64,000 nucleotides of DNA from the NCBI GenBank assembly GCA_900318645.1, contig ONLH01000031.1, positions 30,356 through 94,355 on the forward strand, in the 5' to 3' direction. Of this stretch, positions 1-9,797 are shown piece after piece; position 1 is the first letter of the stretch, and the number at the start of each line of letters is the position of its first letter. This DNA comes from an uncultured Prevotellaceae bacterium (GTDB lineage Bacteria > Bacteroidota > Bacteroidia > Bacteroidales > Muribaculaceae). The position numbers were made by a program, and so were the translations under genes. A model generated the notes under the pieces. The model ran no database searches and was not told the origin of the DNA. It worked only from the letters and a program-made list of their open reading frames with translations.

Positions 1-69
1 TCAAGAGAATTCAGTTTAGACATCAGATTACTATTTATAACTACTTAATTTTTTATTCTCATTGTTGTT

Positions 70-3000
70 ATGAAAAATTTACTAACCTTTCTGTTAGTTG
101 CTCTGCTGGCCTTCAGCGTCGGCTGGGCAGAAACGACTACTGTTACAGCCAGTAAAATTACTAGTTCATCTGTCACATGGACAGGCTCTGGTAATGAAAC
201 CTGGAGTGTAATTGTTAATGGAGGCGCAACAAACCAAAACGTGATTTCGGACTATGCGCAGGTGGGCTCAAGAAATAGCCCGTCTACTTCAATTACATTT
301 TCCACTTCTGGTATAACTGGCACAATAACAAGTATCGTTGTCAATTGTGCTTCGTACAATGGTTTAGCCACTCTTAGCGCTACTGTTGGTGGGAATGCCT
401 TTGGTAACCAGCAGCCCACACCATCTTGGAGTAACAACTCAGGTGGGAACGTGACATTCAGTGGAAGTGCTTCAGGTGCGATTGTCATCACGATGACTAA
501 TGGCAATGGTGGCCGTGCTATGTACATCAAGAGTATTACTGTAACCTATACCCCTAGTATTACTGAGACTTGTGCTGCCCCAACGTTCTCGCCCGCAGCT
601 GGTACTTACACCGAGGCTCAGAGCGTGACCATCTCGACCACGACCAGTGGAGCAAGCATCTATTACACCACTGATGGCTCTACTCCCAGCTCCAGCAATG
701 GCACACTCTACAATGGTGCCATCAATGTGAGCGAGGACATGACCATCAAGGCCATCGCCGTCAAGGCAGGCAGCAATGACAGCCCAGTAAGTGAGGCTGC
801 CTACACAATCATTAGTGGTAGTGGCAGTGATTCAAAGATGTACCGCAAGTTAACCAGCACCGATGAATTGGTTCCTGGTCAGAAGTACATTATCGTATAT
901 GAGAATGGCAACTCATCATACGCTATGGGTGCAATGAATGGCAATTATGGTTCTGCCATCGGTGTTAGCGTAAGTAACCATCAAGTGAATATCGCTAGCG
1001 CAACTGGTGTAGTAGAATTTATCTTAGGAGGTAATACCAATGCGTGGACGTTATTCATGGGCGATAAGTATCTGGGCTATTCGGGGTCTGGAACTAACTT
1101 GGCAACAAACGATGTCCCACAGAATAACAACTATTATTGGACGATTGACAATTCCGCTTTAATCCAAAATAATGGTGCTAACACTCGCTATATTAGATTC
1201 TATACTAGCACCCCTACATTTAGGGCATATACCACTTCTAATGGAGAAAATGCCTATCTCTATGTTCAAAACATTGAGCCGACGTTGCATGCTGAGCCCA
1301 ATCCGCTCAACATCAACGACAATAACGAGAATGGCGACAGGACTGGCACCATCACTGTGACTGGTGAAAACCTAGGTACGGACAACGTGGGCGTGAATGT
1401 GCTTGCTGGCTCGGGCAACTTCTCAAGGTGGGCCGGCAACGAAGGTTGGGGCTTTAACAATAATGGAGGGTCGGTGAACGGCACAGCTTATGTGACCTAT
1501 AACGGCCATGCCCTGAGTGCCACTGGTCAAGTCCAAGCCGCTAACAATATCGTGAGCACGATTGTTGACGTGAACTACCTCTACACTGGTCCCATCTATG
1601 TAGTGGGCAATGTGAACGACAAGGGTTGGCAGACCGTTGACGGTGTGCTGATGACGCGCGATGCCAGCACGGGCCAGTACACGGTGGACGTGAATGCTTA
1701 CAACAACGGTGACGGCAATGCTTATATATTCTTTACCAAGTCGATTTCCGGCAATAGCTACGATGCTTTGGGCGACAACCGTTTCGGCCCTGTGAGCAGT
1801 GGTAACTGGGGCCTTGCTCCTGAAACGACAGATGTCTTCTGCCCTCTGGATACAATGGCCAACCTGCATACCATTGAAATGGCACCGGGTGCTTACACGA
1901 TTACCATTGATCCGGCAACCAACAAGTTTAAGATTACTCCTTATGTAATCAACGTGACAATTTCTCCCGAGGATGGCACCCATTTCACGGGCCCGACCAT
2001 CAGCGGTACGATCGCCGACAGTCCTGCCGGCACCATTGAGTGGAGCACCGACGGCACCAACTGGCAGCCCTACACCGACGGCTTTACCGCCACAGTCAAT
2101 CAGGTGGGTGGCAGCGTGACGATTTATGCCCGCTCGACCAGCAACGGCGTGACCAGTGACGTGGTCAGCGCGACCTATACTCGTGACCTTGCTCCTGCTC
2201 CTGAGGCTCCCAGCTTCAGCATGGGCAGCAGTGCGGTAACTGCAGGTACTGTAATCACCATCACTGCTCCTGAGGGATGCACCCTCTATGTGAATGGTCA
2301 GCAGGTGACCAGCCCCTATGACGTGACCATCAACCATGGCACTACCATCACTGCCTACTGTGAGAACGATGAGGGCACCCCGAGCACGACGGTGACCTAC
2401 ACCTACACCATCGCTACTGTCTGCGCCGCCGAGGTGGTGTTCAAGGATCATGGGAGCGACGCAACGGCCACAACGACTTGGAATGCTATTGGTGGTGAGG
2501 ATGATAACGACTATTTTGAGGCCGGTAAAACTTACATTGACGATGCCCCTGAAATTGTCCGGGTATTTAAGAGCACGACAGGTCTCAAGTTTGGAAACTC
2601 AAATGATGGCGGTACCATCACCTTTAATCTTGATGACCAGACCGAGTGGAAGGTGAGCCACATCACCCTGAGCGCCAGAAATTATCGTGACAGCGAAGCA
2701 GTCACGTTTACCGTGACAACCGATAACGACCAGTCACAGACTACCTCTGCGATTAGCAGCACCCTAGGCGGTTATACGCTCGACTTTGACGGCTCGGCAA
2801 TCACTTCAATTACCATCAGCTCCTCTGCTCGCGCCTACTTGAAGGGCTTCACGATTACCTATGACTGCGCTCCCGAAATTGAGACGGCATCGCTGGCCGA
2901 AATCGAGTCCACTCCCAGTTTGGATCAAAAGTTGGTGAAGGTGAGTGACGAACTCATTGGCGCTTGGGCTGTAGTGAATCCCCAGACTGGTGCTAAGCTC

Positions 3001-4035
3001 TTGTGGGCTAAGGACCAGGGCAACGCTTCGATCGATAAATTACCTGGCAAGACTGATGGACAGCGCGACTATGTGAAGGATATCCTCAAGTATAAGCGTA
3101 TCCTTGATGATGAGGTTCAGCCGGCCTGGGACGAAAGCAACTGGGTAGTCCTGGACTTCTCTGACATCAATGGTGCTGATCCGTTTGAGTTTGTCGGTCA
3201 CAAGATCACTCCTAATACTGTCGTTGGCGAGTATTACGAGTACTCTGATGGTGTGAACTACATGATCAAGCTCACTGAGAAACCTGATCAGTTCAACGAG
3301 AATCCTTTTGTCATGGATGTTACCGAGTATCAGGGCTATGATGGCCCGTTCCCCGAGAACAAGCTGGGCACTAAGTATGACTTGGCCTACAACACCTATG
3401 TTCCCGCCAACTTCATGGTTGAGAACCATAACCATGAGGTGGATGGCAAGGTAGTCGGCTTTGTGGCCGACAACGGCGCCCTTCCCGGTTTGGCTGGTGA
3501 CTCGCTTTACTTCGTCAATCCCAAGAGTCAAGAGGTTGCCCACATCTGGGCCGTTTGGAACGGTGGTGATGAGGACATCTTCAGGGTTTACCAAACCGAG
3601 CACAAGGAGAATGAGAACATCAATGCTTGGCACCTGAACGGTACGTTCCGGGTGAACTGGTCCTACAACTGCACGGGTATCGATCTCAATGAGAGCTCGG
3701 CTCTCGTTTATAGTCGTCCCACTGACCTCGTGCCGAATATGGCCTATGAGTTCCATGCTGTGGTGATGAAACCCAATAGCACTCGCTTGACTGTGGCTCC
3801 TCAGGGTACTGCTGAACCCGGTACTCCGAGCCAGAGCTACATCATCTATCCTTTGGATATGTCCAACGGTGGTACTCCCACTGCTGTTATCGAGCTGAAT
3901 GCAACGAAGAACGTGGTTAGTGAGCACTACTACAACCTGATGGGTGTTGAGAGCAACAAGCCCTTCGAGGGCGTCAACATCGTTGTGACCCGTTACAACG
4001 ACGGCAGCATCTCGACCCGCAAGGTCCTGCGTTGA
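70..4035 (+). CDS. Large secreted multi-domain protein with chitobiase-like Ig modules and a type IX-like C-terminal tail
   Basis: A 1321-aa exported protein with a clear signal peptide (MKNLLTFLLVALLAFSVGWA). Around residues 165-245 there is a chitobiase/beta-hexosaminidase C-terminal-type module (motif IYYTTDGSTPSSSNGTLY). Around 505-625 there is a beta-sandwich segment resembling starch-binding SusE/F-type domains (PIYVVGNVNDKGW). Two further Ig-like segments lie around 636-785, the first with EWSTDGTNWQPYTDGF. The tail (HYYNLMGVESNKPF, then GVNIVVTRYNDGS and a basic end RKVLR) matches the tails of the proteins ending at 39837 and 63187 and looks like a type IX secretion C-terminal signal. 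No catalytic domain is recognisable, so a surface-binding or structural role is inferred. Only 69 bases lie upstream, so its promoter may be outside the window. Confidence 0.75.
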   Translation: MKNLLTFLLVALLAFSVGWAETTTVTASKITSSSVTWTGSGNETWSVIVNGGATNQNVISDYAQVGSRNSPSTSITFSTSGITGTITSIVVNCASYNGLATLSATVGGNAFGNQQPTPSWSNNSGGNVTFSGSASGAIVITMTNGNGGRAMYIKSITVTYTPSITETCAAPTFSPAAGTYTEAQSVTISTTTSGASIYYTTDGSTPSSSNGTLYNGAINVSEDMTIKAIAVKAGSNDSPVSEAAYTIISGSGSDSKMYRKLTSTDELVPGQKYIIVYENGNSSYAMGAMNGNYGSAIGVSVSNHQVNIASATGVVEFILGGNTNAWTLFMGDKYLGYSGSGTNLATNDVPQNNNYYWTIDNSALIQNNGANTRYIRFYTSTPTFRAYTTSNGENAYLYVQNIEPTLHAEPNPLNINDNNENGDRTGTITVTGENLGTDNVGVNVLAGSGNFSRWAGNEGWGFNNNGGSVNGTAYVTYNGHALSATGQVQAANNIVSTIVDVNYLYTGPIYVVGNVNDKGWQTVDGVLMTRDASTGQYTVDVNAYNNGDGNAYIFFTKSISGNSYDALGDNRFGPVSSGNWGLAPETTDVFCPLDTMANLHTIEMAPGAYTITIDPATNKFKITPYVINVTISPEDGTHFTGPTISGTIADSPAGTIEWSTDGTNWQPYTDGFTATVNQVGGSVTIYARSTSNGVTSDVVSATYTRDLAPAPEAPSFSMGSSAVTAGTVITITAPEGCTLYVNGQQVTSPYDVTINHGTTITAYCENDEGTPSTTVTYTYTIATVCAAEVVFKDHGSDATATTTWNAIGGEDDNDYFEAGKTYIDDAPEIVRVFKSTTGLKFGNSNDGGTITFNLDDQTEWKVSHITLSARNYRDSEAVTFTVTTDNDQSQTTSAISSTLGGYTLDFDGSAITSITISSSARAYLKGFTITYDCAPEIETASLAEIESTPSLDQKLVKVSDELIGAWAVVNPQTGAKLLWAKDQGNASIDKLPGKTDGQRDYVKDILKYKRILDDEVQPAWDESNWVVLDFSDINGADPFEFVGHKITPNTVVGEYYEYSDGVNYMIKLTEKPDQFNENPFVMDVTEYQGYDGPFPENKLGTKYDLAYNTYVPANFMVENHNHEVDGKVVGFVADNGALPGLAGDSLYFVNPKSQEVAHIWAVWNGGDEDIFRVYQTEHKENENINAWHLNGTFRVNWSYNCTGIDLNESSALVYSRPTDLVPNMAYEFHAVVMKPNSTRLTVAPQGTAEPGTPSQSYIIYPLDMSNGGTPTAVIELNATKNVVSEHYYNLMGVESNKPFEGVNIVVTRYNDGSISTRKVLR

Positions 4036-4074
4036 AAATGACATTAGGGCGATAGCCCATCAATAAGGAAATGT

Positions 4075-4107
4075 GCAGGCGACACCCGATTGTGGGGTGC
4101 CGCCTGC
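4075..4107 (+). terminator. Hairpin after the 1321-aa secreted protein gene
   Basis: GCAGGCG and CGCCTGC arms with inner ACCC/GGGT pairing form a strong hairpin 40 bases after the stop codon. No T-run follows, so it is a probable but not classic intrinsic terminator. Confidence 0.5.
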
Positions 4108-4208
4108 AATATATTGTAACGGCAAGTTATGGGATGGTTGGCCTGTTTTGACAAGGCTTTTAATCGTCAATTTTTGGTAAAAAAGAGTGTTCTTTATTGA
4201 AAAAGCAC

Positions 4209-4216
4209 TATATTTG
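4209..4216 (+). promoter_or_regulatory. Bacteroidetes -7 element for the LRR/dockerin gene
   Basis: TATATTTG fits TAnnTTTG and lies 106 bases before the start codon. The -33 element is not clear. Confidence 0.5.
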
Positions 4217-4321
4217 CACATTTAACCAGTGTGTTCTCGCTCCACTGTTGACCCTCTGGGCAGAATTGTGGAGCATGAATTGGTATGTATGAATATGATT
4301 ATCAATAAAAACAGAGAAATA

Positions 4322-6283
4322 ATGAAAAGGATTATCATTGCTGCCATCATAGCCCTCATGGCGTTGCAGGTCCCTGCTGTCGAAGTAGAGAACAGTGCGG
4401 GCGACTTGTCACAACGAGTGACTGACTTGAACGCCAGTACACTCGTTGTAACGGGTTCCATGGATGCAAGGGATTTCTATTTTATCGTGGACAACATGAA
4501 GAAACTCACGTCAATTGACTTGACGAACGTGCAGGTTGTGCCGTGCTCGATGCTGTATCAGCGCTATTGGCAGGATGGTTTTGCCGCCGACGAGGTCCCT
4601 GTGGGAGCCTTTGCCGGAATGGGCATGACCAGCGTGAAGCTGCCGTCAACGCTCAAGTCTATCGGTGAAGCGGCTTTTACTGGCTGCCACAAGTTGTCCA
4701 ACGTGGTATGGCCTACAGCGCTCGACAGCATCGGTGACTATGCCTTTGCTGGTTGTACGTCACTTGCTTCGGTTACGTTGCCTGCCAGCGTGAGGGTAGT
4801 GGGCAAGGGTGCCTTCATGCGCTGCTCTTCACTCAGGCACTTGGGCGTGAAATCCGGAAGTCAGCTGCAACGGCTTGAAGCCACGGCGCTGCTGGATTGC
4901 CCCAAACTGACGACGGTTTCGCTTGGTCCTAATACACAAGTTATCGGCGAGCGCGCCCTGGCGGGTACTGCTATCACACAGCTGGATTTGACCGCCAATA
5001 AGAAGTTGACAACCATCGGTGACGGGGCCTTCGTCTTGATGCCGCTCACGAGTGCAGTACTGCCCACGAGCGTGACAACGGTAGGCGATGCCGCTTTCCT
5101 CTATGACGAGGACCTGACTCAGGTTAACCTGGGAGGCCGTGTGACGGAATTGAACGACTTCCTGCTGGCAGGAACGTCACTGAACAATGGCCTTAACCTG
5201 AATGGCATTCAACGAATCGGTGATTACGCCCTCTATAATGTCTCAACCATGTCGGTCGTGGAGCTACCTGCCACCATGACTTGGCTTGGCTCCTATGCGA
5301 TGGCGGGCATGACAGGCATGACGGCGCTCACCTGTAATGCCATCGAAGTGCCTGAGCTCGGGACTGATGTATGGGCCGGTGTGAACCAGAAGGCCATCCC
5401 GCTGACGGTTCCTGCTGAGTCCAAAGAGCGCTATCAGGTCGCTGACCAGTGGAGAGACTTCCTGTATGAGATTTCTTGGCTCCGTGGCGATGTCAACAAC
5501 GATGGCGAGGTGAATATCGCCGATGTCAACACGTTGATCGACATTATCCTGGGCGGAAAATTTGACGATATGACGATGCTGCGTGCCGATGTCAACGGTG
5601 ACGGCGAAATCGGTATTGCCGATATCAATGAGGTTCAGGACATCATCCTGTCGGCTGGCAGTCATGCTCCGGCAATCATCGATACCGATAACCAGTTGCA
5701 CATCGATGATGTGGATTTACACCCCGGTGAACAGCGTTCCATCAATGTGGCGGTTGACCAGGCATCGGCCTACAGCGCTCTGCAGTGCGACCTCATGCTG
5801 CCGCAGGGACTGAGCCTTGTTGAGGTGCGTTCGGCACAGGGTCACAAGATTGAACGTCGTGACGTGGACGGAGCTACCACACGCTTGCTGCTCTACTCGA
5901 TGGACAAGGAGCCTCTTGACGAAGTGGCCGTTCTCCAAATCATCGTGCGTGCCGATGATGCCCTCGCTGCCGAAAGCCAGATTACTTTGAACAACATTGT
6001 CCTGGCCGACGACTATAACACGGGCTGGCATCTCGCCGATTGCACTGCTCGCGTGACTAACAGCAGCGGTATCGAGGATCTGAATGCCGACAGCGACCGC
6101 CTGTGGGTTGAAGGCCATACACTGTGCATCCAGAGCCGTAACGACGGCGAGGCTCAGGTAGTCGCCGTCAACGGCACATCACGCAACATCAGTGTTACCG
6201 ATGGCGTAACCCGCTACCAGATGGAATCAGGCTACTATGTGGTCGTGCTCAACGGCAAGAGCCACAAGATTGCCATTCGTTGA
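4322..6283 (+). CDS. Secreted BspA-type leucine-rich-repeat protein with dockerin-like and cohesin-like modules
   Basis: A 653-aa protein. The ATG at 4322 is chosen because it opens a signal peptide ([19 protein letters not shown]); an in-frame ATG at 4229 would bury it behind 31 polar residues. Residues about 85-340 are BspA-type LRR_5 repeats ([20 protein letters not shown], then [18 protein letters not shown]). Residues 388-445 are two dockerin-like EF-hand repeats ([19 protein letters not shown] and [19 protein letters not shown]). Residues about 458-580 form a cohesin-like beta-sandwich ([19 protein letters not shown]). The end ([18 protein letters not shown]) resembles a short type A type IX sorting domain. 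It has the same module order as the protein at 39837-41924, so the two are paralogues. A surface adhesion or scaffold role is inferred. Confidence 0.8.
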   Translation: MKRIIIAAIIALMALQVPAVEVENSAGDLSQRVTDLNASTLVVTGSMDARDFYFIVDNMKKLTSIDLTNVQVVPCSMLYQRYWQDGFAADEVPVGAFAGMGMTSVKLPSTLKSIGEAAFTGCHKLSNVVWPTALDSIGDYAFAGCTSLASVTLPASVRVVGKGAFMRCSSLRHLGVKSGSQLQRLEATALLDCPKLTTVSLGPNTQVIGERALAGTAITQLDLTANKKLTTIGDGAFVLMPLTSAVLPTSVTTVGDAAFLYDEDLTQVNLGGRVTELNDFLLAGTSLNNGLNLNGIQRIGDYALYNVSTMSVVELPATMTWLGSYAMAGMTGMTALTCNAIEVPELGTDVWAGVNQKAIPLTVPAESKERYQVADQWRDFLYEISWLRGDVNNDGEVNIADVNTLIDIILGGKFDDMTMLRADVNGDGEIGIADINEVQDIILSAGSHAPAIIDTDNQLHIDDVDLHPGEQRSINVAVDQASAYSALQCDLMLPQGLSLVEVRSAQGHKIERRDVDGATTRLLLYSMDKEPLDEVAVLQIIVRADDALAAESQITLNNIVLADDYNTGWHLADCTARVTNSSGIEDLNADSDRLWVEGHTLCIQSRNDGEAQVVAVNGTSRNISVTDGVTRYQMESGYYVVVLNGKSHKIAIR

Positions 6284-6308
6284 ACCTATTGATGATAAAC
6301 TGGATATC

Positions 6309-7091
6309 ATGGGAAAGAATAAACTCAAGAAATTTGCCGACATGGAACGCATGCAGTGTGTGTTCCAGTTCCCTTTTGCGGTGGTGACCCAGGAGGGGGG
6401 CTGCCCCATGCGCGGCAAGTGGAATGAGCAGTATTTCAAGAATGACAACCCCATCGTGCTGGAGCTGGGCTGTGGCAAGGGGGAATATGCCGTGGGATTG
6501 GCACAACGCTTCCCTGGCAAGAACTACATCGGCGTGGACATCAAGGGCGCTCGCATGTGGACCGGTGCCAAGATGGCGACCGAACTTGGATTACCCAATG
6601 TGGCCTTCCTGAGAACGAGCATCGAGCTGATTGACCGCATGTTTGCCCCCGATGAGGTGTCCGAAATTTGGATCACGTTCCCTGATCCGCAGATGAAGAA
6701 GGTGAACAAGCGACTGACATCGACCCGTTTCCTCGACAACTACCGGCACATCCTGTGCGACGGTGGCACGGTCCACCTCAAGACCGACAGCCCCTTCCTC
6801 TACACCTATACCCATGCGCTGGTCGAGGAAAACCATCTGCCCGTGACAGCCGATACCGATGACCTGTATGCCAGCGGCTTGGCTGATGACATTCTGGACA
6901 TCAAGACGCACTATGAGATGCAGTGGCTGCAACGTGGATTGACAATCAAGTACATCCGTTTTTCCTTGCCTCACGGTGTGGAACTCATTGAACCCGACAT
7001 TGACATCGAGCCCGACACCTACCGTAGCTACAACCGCGGCTACATCCAGATGCCGCAGCTGATGCCCGACCAAGAAGAAACTGACAACTAA
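6309..7091 (+). CDS. trmB: tRNA (guanine46-N7)-methyltransferase
   Basis: TrmB transfers a methyl group from S-adenosylmethionine to N7 of G46 in the tRNA variable loop. The 260-aa protein from the ATG at 6309 ([15 protein letters not shown]) shows the SAM-binding motif [20 protein letters not shown] followed by [13 protein letters not shown]. It also has the family signature [18 protein letters not shown] with the downstream FLDNY. An ATG at 6237 in the same frame overlaps the previous gene and is not needed. It lies just upstream of the Mrp-type ATPase; this pairing recurs in Bacteroidales. Cytoplasmic. Confidence 0.93.
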   Translation: MGKNKLKKFADMERMQCVFQFPFAVVTQEGGCPMRGKWNEQYFKNDNPIVLELGCGKGEYAVGLAQRFPGKNYIGVDIKGARMWTGAKMATELGLPNVAFLRTSIELIDRMFAPDEVSEIWITFPDPQMKKVNKRLTSTRFLDNYRHILCDGGTVHLKTDSPFLYTYTHALVEENHLPVTADTDDLYASGLADDILDIKTHYEMQWLQRGLTIKYIRFSLPHGVELIEPDIDIEPDTYRSYNRGYIQMPQLMPDQEETDN

Positions 7092-7121
7092 TAACTAACA
7101 ACTGACAACTAACAACTAAAC
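7086..7121 (+). repeat. Short degenerate tandem repeat (aactaacaactgac type) between trmB and mrp
   Basis: The spacer between the two genes consists almost entirely of imperfect copies of AACTAACAACT/ACTGACAACT. Similar strings occur after xseA and before the gene at 59545. Confidence 0.7.
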
Positions 7122-8225
7122 ATGACCATTTATCCGAATCTAATATTAGACGCCCTGCGCACCGTGCGCTATCCCGGAACGGGAAAAGACATCGTCGAGA
7201 TGGGCATGGTAAACGATGACATTCGCATCGACGGTAACCATGTCAGCTTCTCGCTTACCTTTGAGAAGCCCACCGACCCCTTTATCAAGAGTGTTGTTAA
7301 GTCTGCCGAGGCTGCTATCCTCGCCCATGTGGGTGGTGATGTGGACATCAAGGGCAACATCGGAGTGAAGACCGCACAAGACAACCCTGTACGCAAAATA
7401 GATAAACCGTTGCCTGGTGTGAAGAATATCATCGCCGTCAGCTCTGGCAAGGGTGGAGTAGGGAAGTCCACCATCGCCTGCAACCTGGCTGTGGCACTTG
7501 CGCTGCAAGGCTACCGCGTGGGATTGCTGGATGCTGATATCTTCGGCCCCTCGATGCCCAAGATGTTTGGTGCCGAGGACGAGCAACTCTATATGCACGA
7601 GGTGGACGGCAAGAACCTGATTATCCCTCTGGAGAAATATGGCGTGAAGATGCTTTCGCTGGGCTTCCTCGTGGACAAGGAGAAAGCTATCCTGTGGCGT
7701 GGCGCGATGGCTAGCAATGCCCTGCGCCAACTTATCAACGAAGCCGACTGGGGCGAGTTGGACTACTTTGTCATCGACCTGCCCCCTGGCACCAGCGACA
7801 TCCATCTGACGCTGGTACAGACGCTCGCCATTACGGGTGCCATCGTGGTCACCACACCGCAGCAGGTGGCACTGGCCGACGCACGCAAGGGCATCAGCAT
7901 GTTCCTGGGTGAACATGTCAATGTTCCTGTGCTGGGCATTGTCGAGAATATGTCCTGGTTCACGCCTGCCGCTCATCCCGATGAGAAATACTATATCTTC
8001 GGGCATGACGGTGGCAAGCAACTCGCCGAGACCTTGAACGTGGAGCTGTTGGGACAGATTCCGATGGTAGCCAGTATCTGCAAGGGCAGCGATGACGGAC
8101 AGCCCGTTGTGCGCATGAACGATGTGAGCGGTGTGGCTTTCAAGCAGCTCGCTACACGCGTAGTCGAGGCCATCGATCGTCGCAACGAGACCCTGCCGCC
8201 CACCGAGGTCGTTCAAACCCATTGA
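7122..8225 (+). CDS. mrp: Mrp/NBP35-type P-loop ATPase, iron-sulfur cluster carrier
   Basis: A 367-aa cytoplasmic protein with an N-terminal DUF59/MIP18-like domain (residues about 1-85) and a ParA/MinD-type P-loop domain. The deviant Walker A GKGGVGKST is at residues 109-117, followed by LLDADIFGPSMPKMFG and the switch-like DLPPGTSDIHLTL. The family transfers Fe-S clusters to apo-enzymes. The C-terminal CxxC that binds the cluster in many Mrp proteins is absent: after VENMSWF the sequence reads TPAAHPDEKYYIFG with no cysteine. It follows trmB by 30 bases and is probably co-transcribed. Confidence 0.92.
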   Translation: MTIYPNLILDALRTVRYPGTGKDIVEMGMVNDDIRIDGNHVSFSLTFEKPTDPFIKSVVKSAEAAILAHVGGDVDIKGNIGVKTAQDNPVRKIDKPLPGVKNIIAVSSGKGGVGKSTIACNLAVALALQGYRVGLLDADIFGPSMPKMFGAEDEQLYMHEVDGKNLIIPLEKYGVKMLSLGFLVDKEKAILWRGAMASNALRQLINEADWGELDYFVIDLPPGTSDIHLTLVQTLAITGAIVVTTPQQVALADARKGISMFLGEHVNVPVLGIVENMSWFTPAAHPDEKYYIFGHDGGKQLAETLNVELLGQIPMVASICKGSDDGQPVVRMNDVSGVAFKQLATRVVEAIDRRNETLPPTEVVQTH

Positions 8226-8268
8226 TTGTCAATAACCAATTTAATGTATAACTAAAAATCTGTCGATT

Positions 8269-9072
8269 ATGAAAAAGATTATCGCAATGCTGGCTGTAGC
8301 AGCTATGCTGCTCACCAGTTGTGGATCGGTTCCTATTACCGGCCGCAAACAGTTGAACCTCGTCAGCGACCAGGAAGTGCTGGCTGCAAGTCTCCAGCAG
8401 TACGCCAGCTTCATGCAGACGGCGACCATCTCCAACAAGAAGACCCAGAGTGCCCAGGTTACCCGTGTGGGGCAGCGCATCGCACAAGCTACCGAGGCCT
8501 ATCTCAGGTATGCTGGTCTGGAAAGCGAGTTGCAGAATTTCGCTTGGGAGTTTAACCTCGTCAAGAGTGACGACGTGAACGCTTGGTGTATGCCGGGTGG
8601 TAAAATCGTGGTCTATGAGGGTATTATGAACCTGGTGGGCAGTGACGATGAACTGGCTGTCGTGATTGGTCACGAGGTGGCACATGCCATTGCTAAACAT
8701 AGCAATGAGCGCATGAGTCAGCAGGTGCTCGCCGAGTACGGTGCCAATGCTATCGGTATCTTCACCAGCGGCAAGAGTGCTGCCACGCAGCAGATTGCAC
8801 AGCAGGTCTATGGCCTGGGTGCACAGTATGGCGTGATGCAGCCCTTCTCGCGCAAGCATGAGAGCGAGGCCGACAAGATGGGACTCGTGCTGATGACCAT
8901 CGCCGGCTACAATCCTGATGTGGCTGTGACCTTCTGGCAGAAGATGGCAGCCTCCACGACTCAGGAGCCACCCGAGTTCATGAGCTCGCACCCGAGCCAC
9001 GCGACCCGTATCGCCGACATCCAGAAGTGGTTGCCCGAGGTCAAGAAACAGTATGGCGCTAAGAAGAATTAG
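8269..9072 (+). CDS. M48-family zinc metalloprotease lipoprotein
   Basis: A 267-aa lipoprotein; the lipobox LLTSC puts the lipidated cysteine at residue 18. The zinc-binding helix GHEVAHAIAKH has His135 and His139 as ligands and Glu136 as catalytic base. RKHESEADKMG supplies the third ligand, probably Glu198. This is the soluble, single-domain M48 type (LoiP/YcaL/BepA-like) that acts in envelope protein quality control at the outer membrane. Downstream of mrp by 43 bases on the same strand. Confidence 0.9.
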   Translation: MKKIIAMLAVAAMLLTSCGSVPITGRKQLNLVSDQEVLAASLQQYASFMQTATISNKKTQSAQVTRVGQRIAQATEAYLRYAGLESELQNFAWEFNLVKSDDVNAWCMPGGKIVVYEGIMNLVGSDDELAVVIGHEVAHAIAKHSNERMSQQVLAEYGANAIGIFTSGKSAATQQIAQQVYGLGAQYGVMQPFSRKHESEADKMGLVLMTIAGYNPDVAVTFWQKMAASTTQEPPEFMSSHPSHATRIADIQKWLPEVKKQYGAKKN

Positions 9073-9153
9073 TTGCCGTTAAACCATTGACATGGTGGAC
9101 CTGCTGTCAAGGGTGGGTCCACCATGTTTAAAACGCATTTTTGCTGAGTGAGA

Positions 9154-9795
9154 ATGAGGAGATTTCTGACCATTTTTGCCTTGTTGTTGGCGCTGTTGCC
9201 ATCGATGGGTAACGCTCGCACTATCGCTGACCTGTTCGCCATTGAGCCAGGTACCATTTTTCCGCTATTGACGCGTACCAATCGACTTGATATGGTGGAT
9301 TACTACAATAGTGGTCAGCAGGTGAGCATTGGAAACAACCTGGTGGGCGAGAGCAAGTTGCTGGAACTGGATAGCGCTTATCTCAAAGTGCAGACTAGCC
9401 CCAGCCGCCTGGTGGAGATGCGCATGAGGACCGTGGGCAAGGACACCGTCATCACCGTCATTGAGACGGTGTTGACTCCCGTGCCCGATAGCCGCCTCAC
9501 GCAGTGGAATGTCCACTGGCAGCGTTATACCAGCGACAAACTCTTCAAGATGCCTGAAATTGACGATTTCATCGTGAAAAAGATGTCGCCCGAGAAGCGT
9601 GCCGACCTCGAGGCGGTGATGATTTTCCCACTCGTGCAACTCACGTTCAAGGGCGAGAACCACGACATCATCGAGGCAACGCATGGGTTGGAGCAATTTC
9701 TCGCTCCCGTTGAATACAAGCGTTTTGCCGAGCACTTCAAGCCGTCGATCAGTTACCAATTCAATGGACTGAAAATCAAGCCTGTCAAGAAGTAA
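9154..9795 (+). CDS. DUF3256-family exported protein
   Basis: A 213-aa protein with a signal peptide (FLTIFALLLALLPSMGNA). The sequence beginning RTIADLFAIEPGTIFPLL matches the Bacteroidales-specific DUF3256 family as I remember it; its function is unknown. The ATG at 9154 is preferred; a GTG two codons upstream at 9148 is also possible. It ends 2 bases before xseA, so translation of the two is probably coupled. Confidence 0.8.
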   Translation: MRRFLTIFALLLALLPSMGNARTIADLFAIEPGTIFPLLTRTNRLDMVDYYNSGQQVSIGNNLVGESKLLELDSAYLKVQTSPSRLVEMRMRTVGKDTVITVIETVLTPVPDSRLTQWNVHWQRYTSDKLFKMPEIDDFIVKKMSPEKRADLEAVMIFPLVQLTFKGENHDIIEATHGLEQFLAPVEYKRFAEHFKPSISYQFNGLKIKPVKK

Positions 9796-9797
9796 CC

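Noticed and set aside
1423-2451. Long open frame (342 codons) on the minus strand inside the 1321-aa gene
   Set aside because: Antisense shadow of the high-GC repeated coding sequence. It has no signal, domain or promoter, and the plus-strand protein has clear modules.
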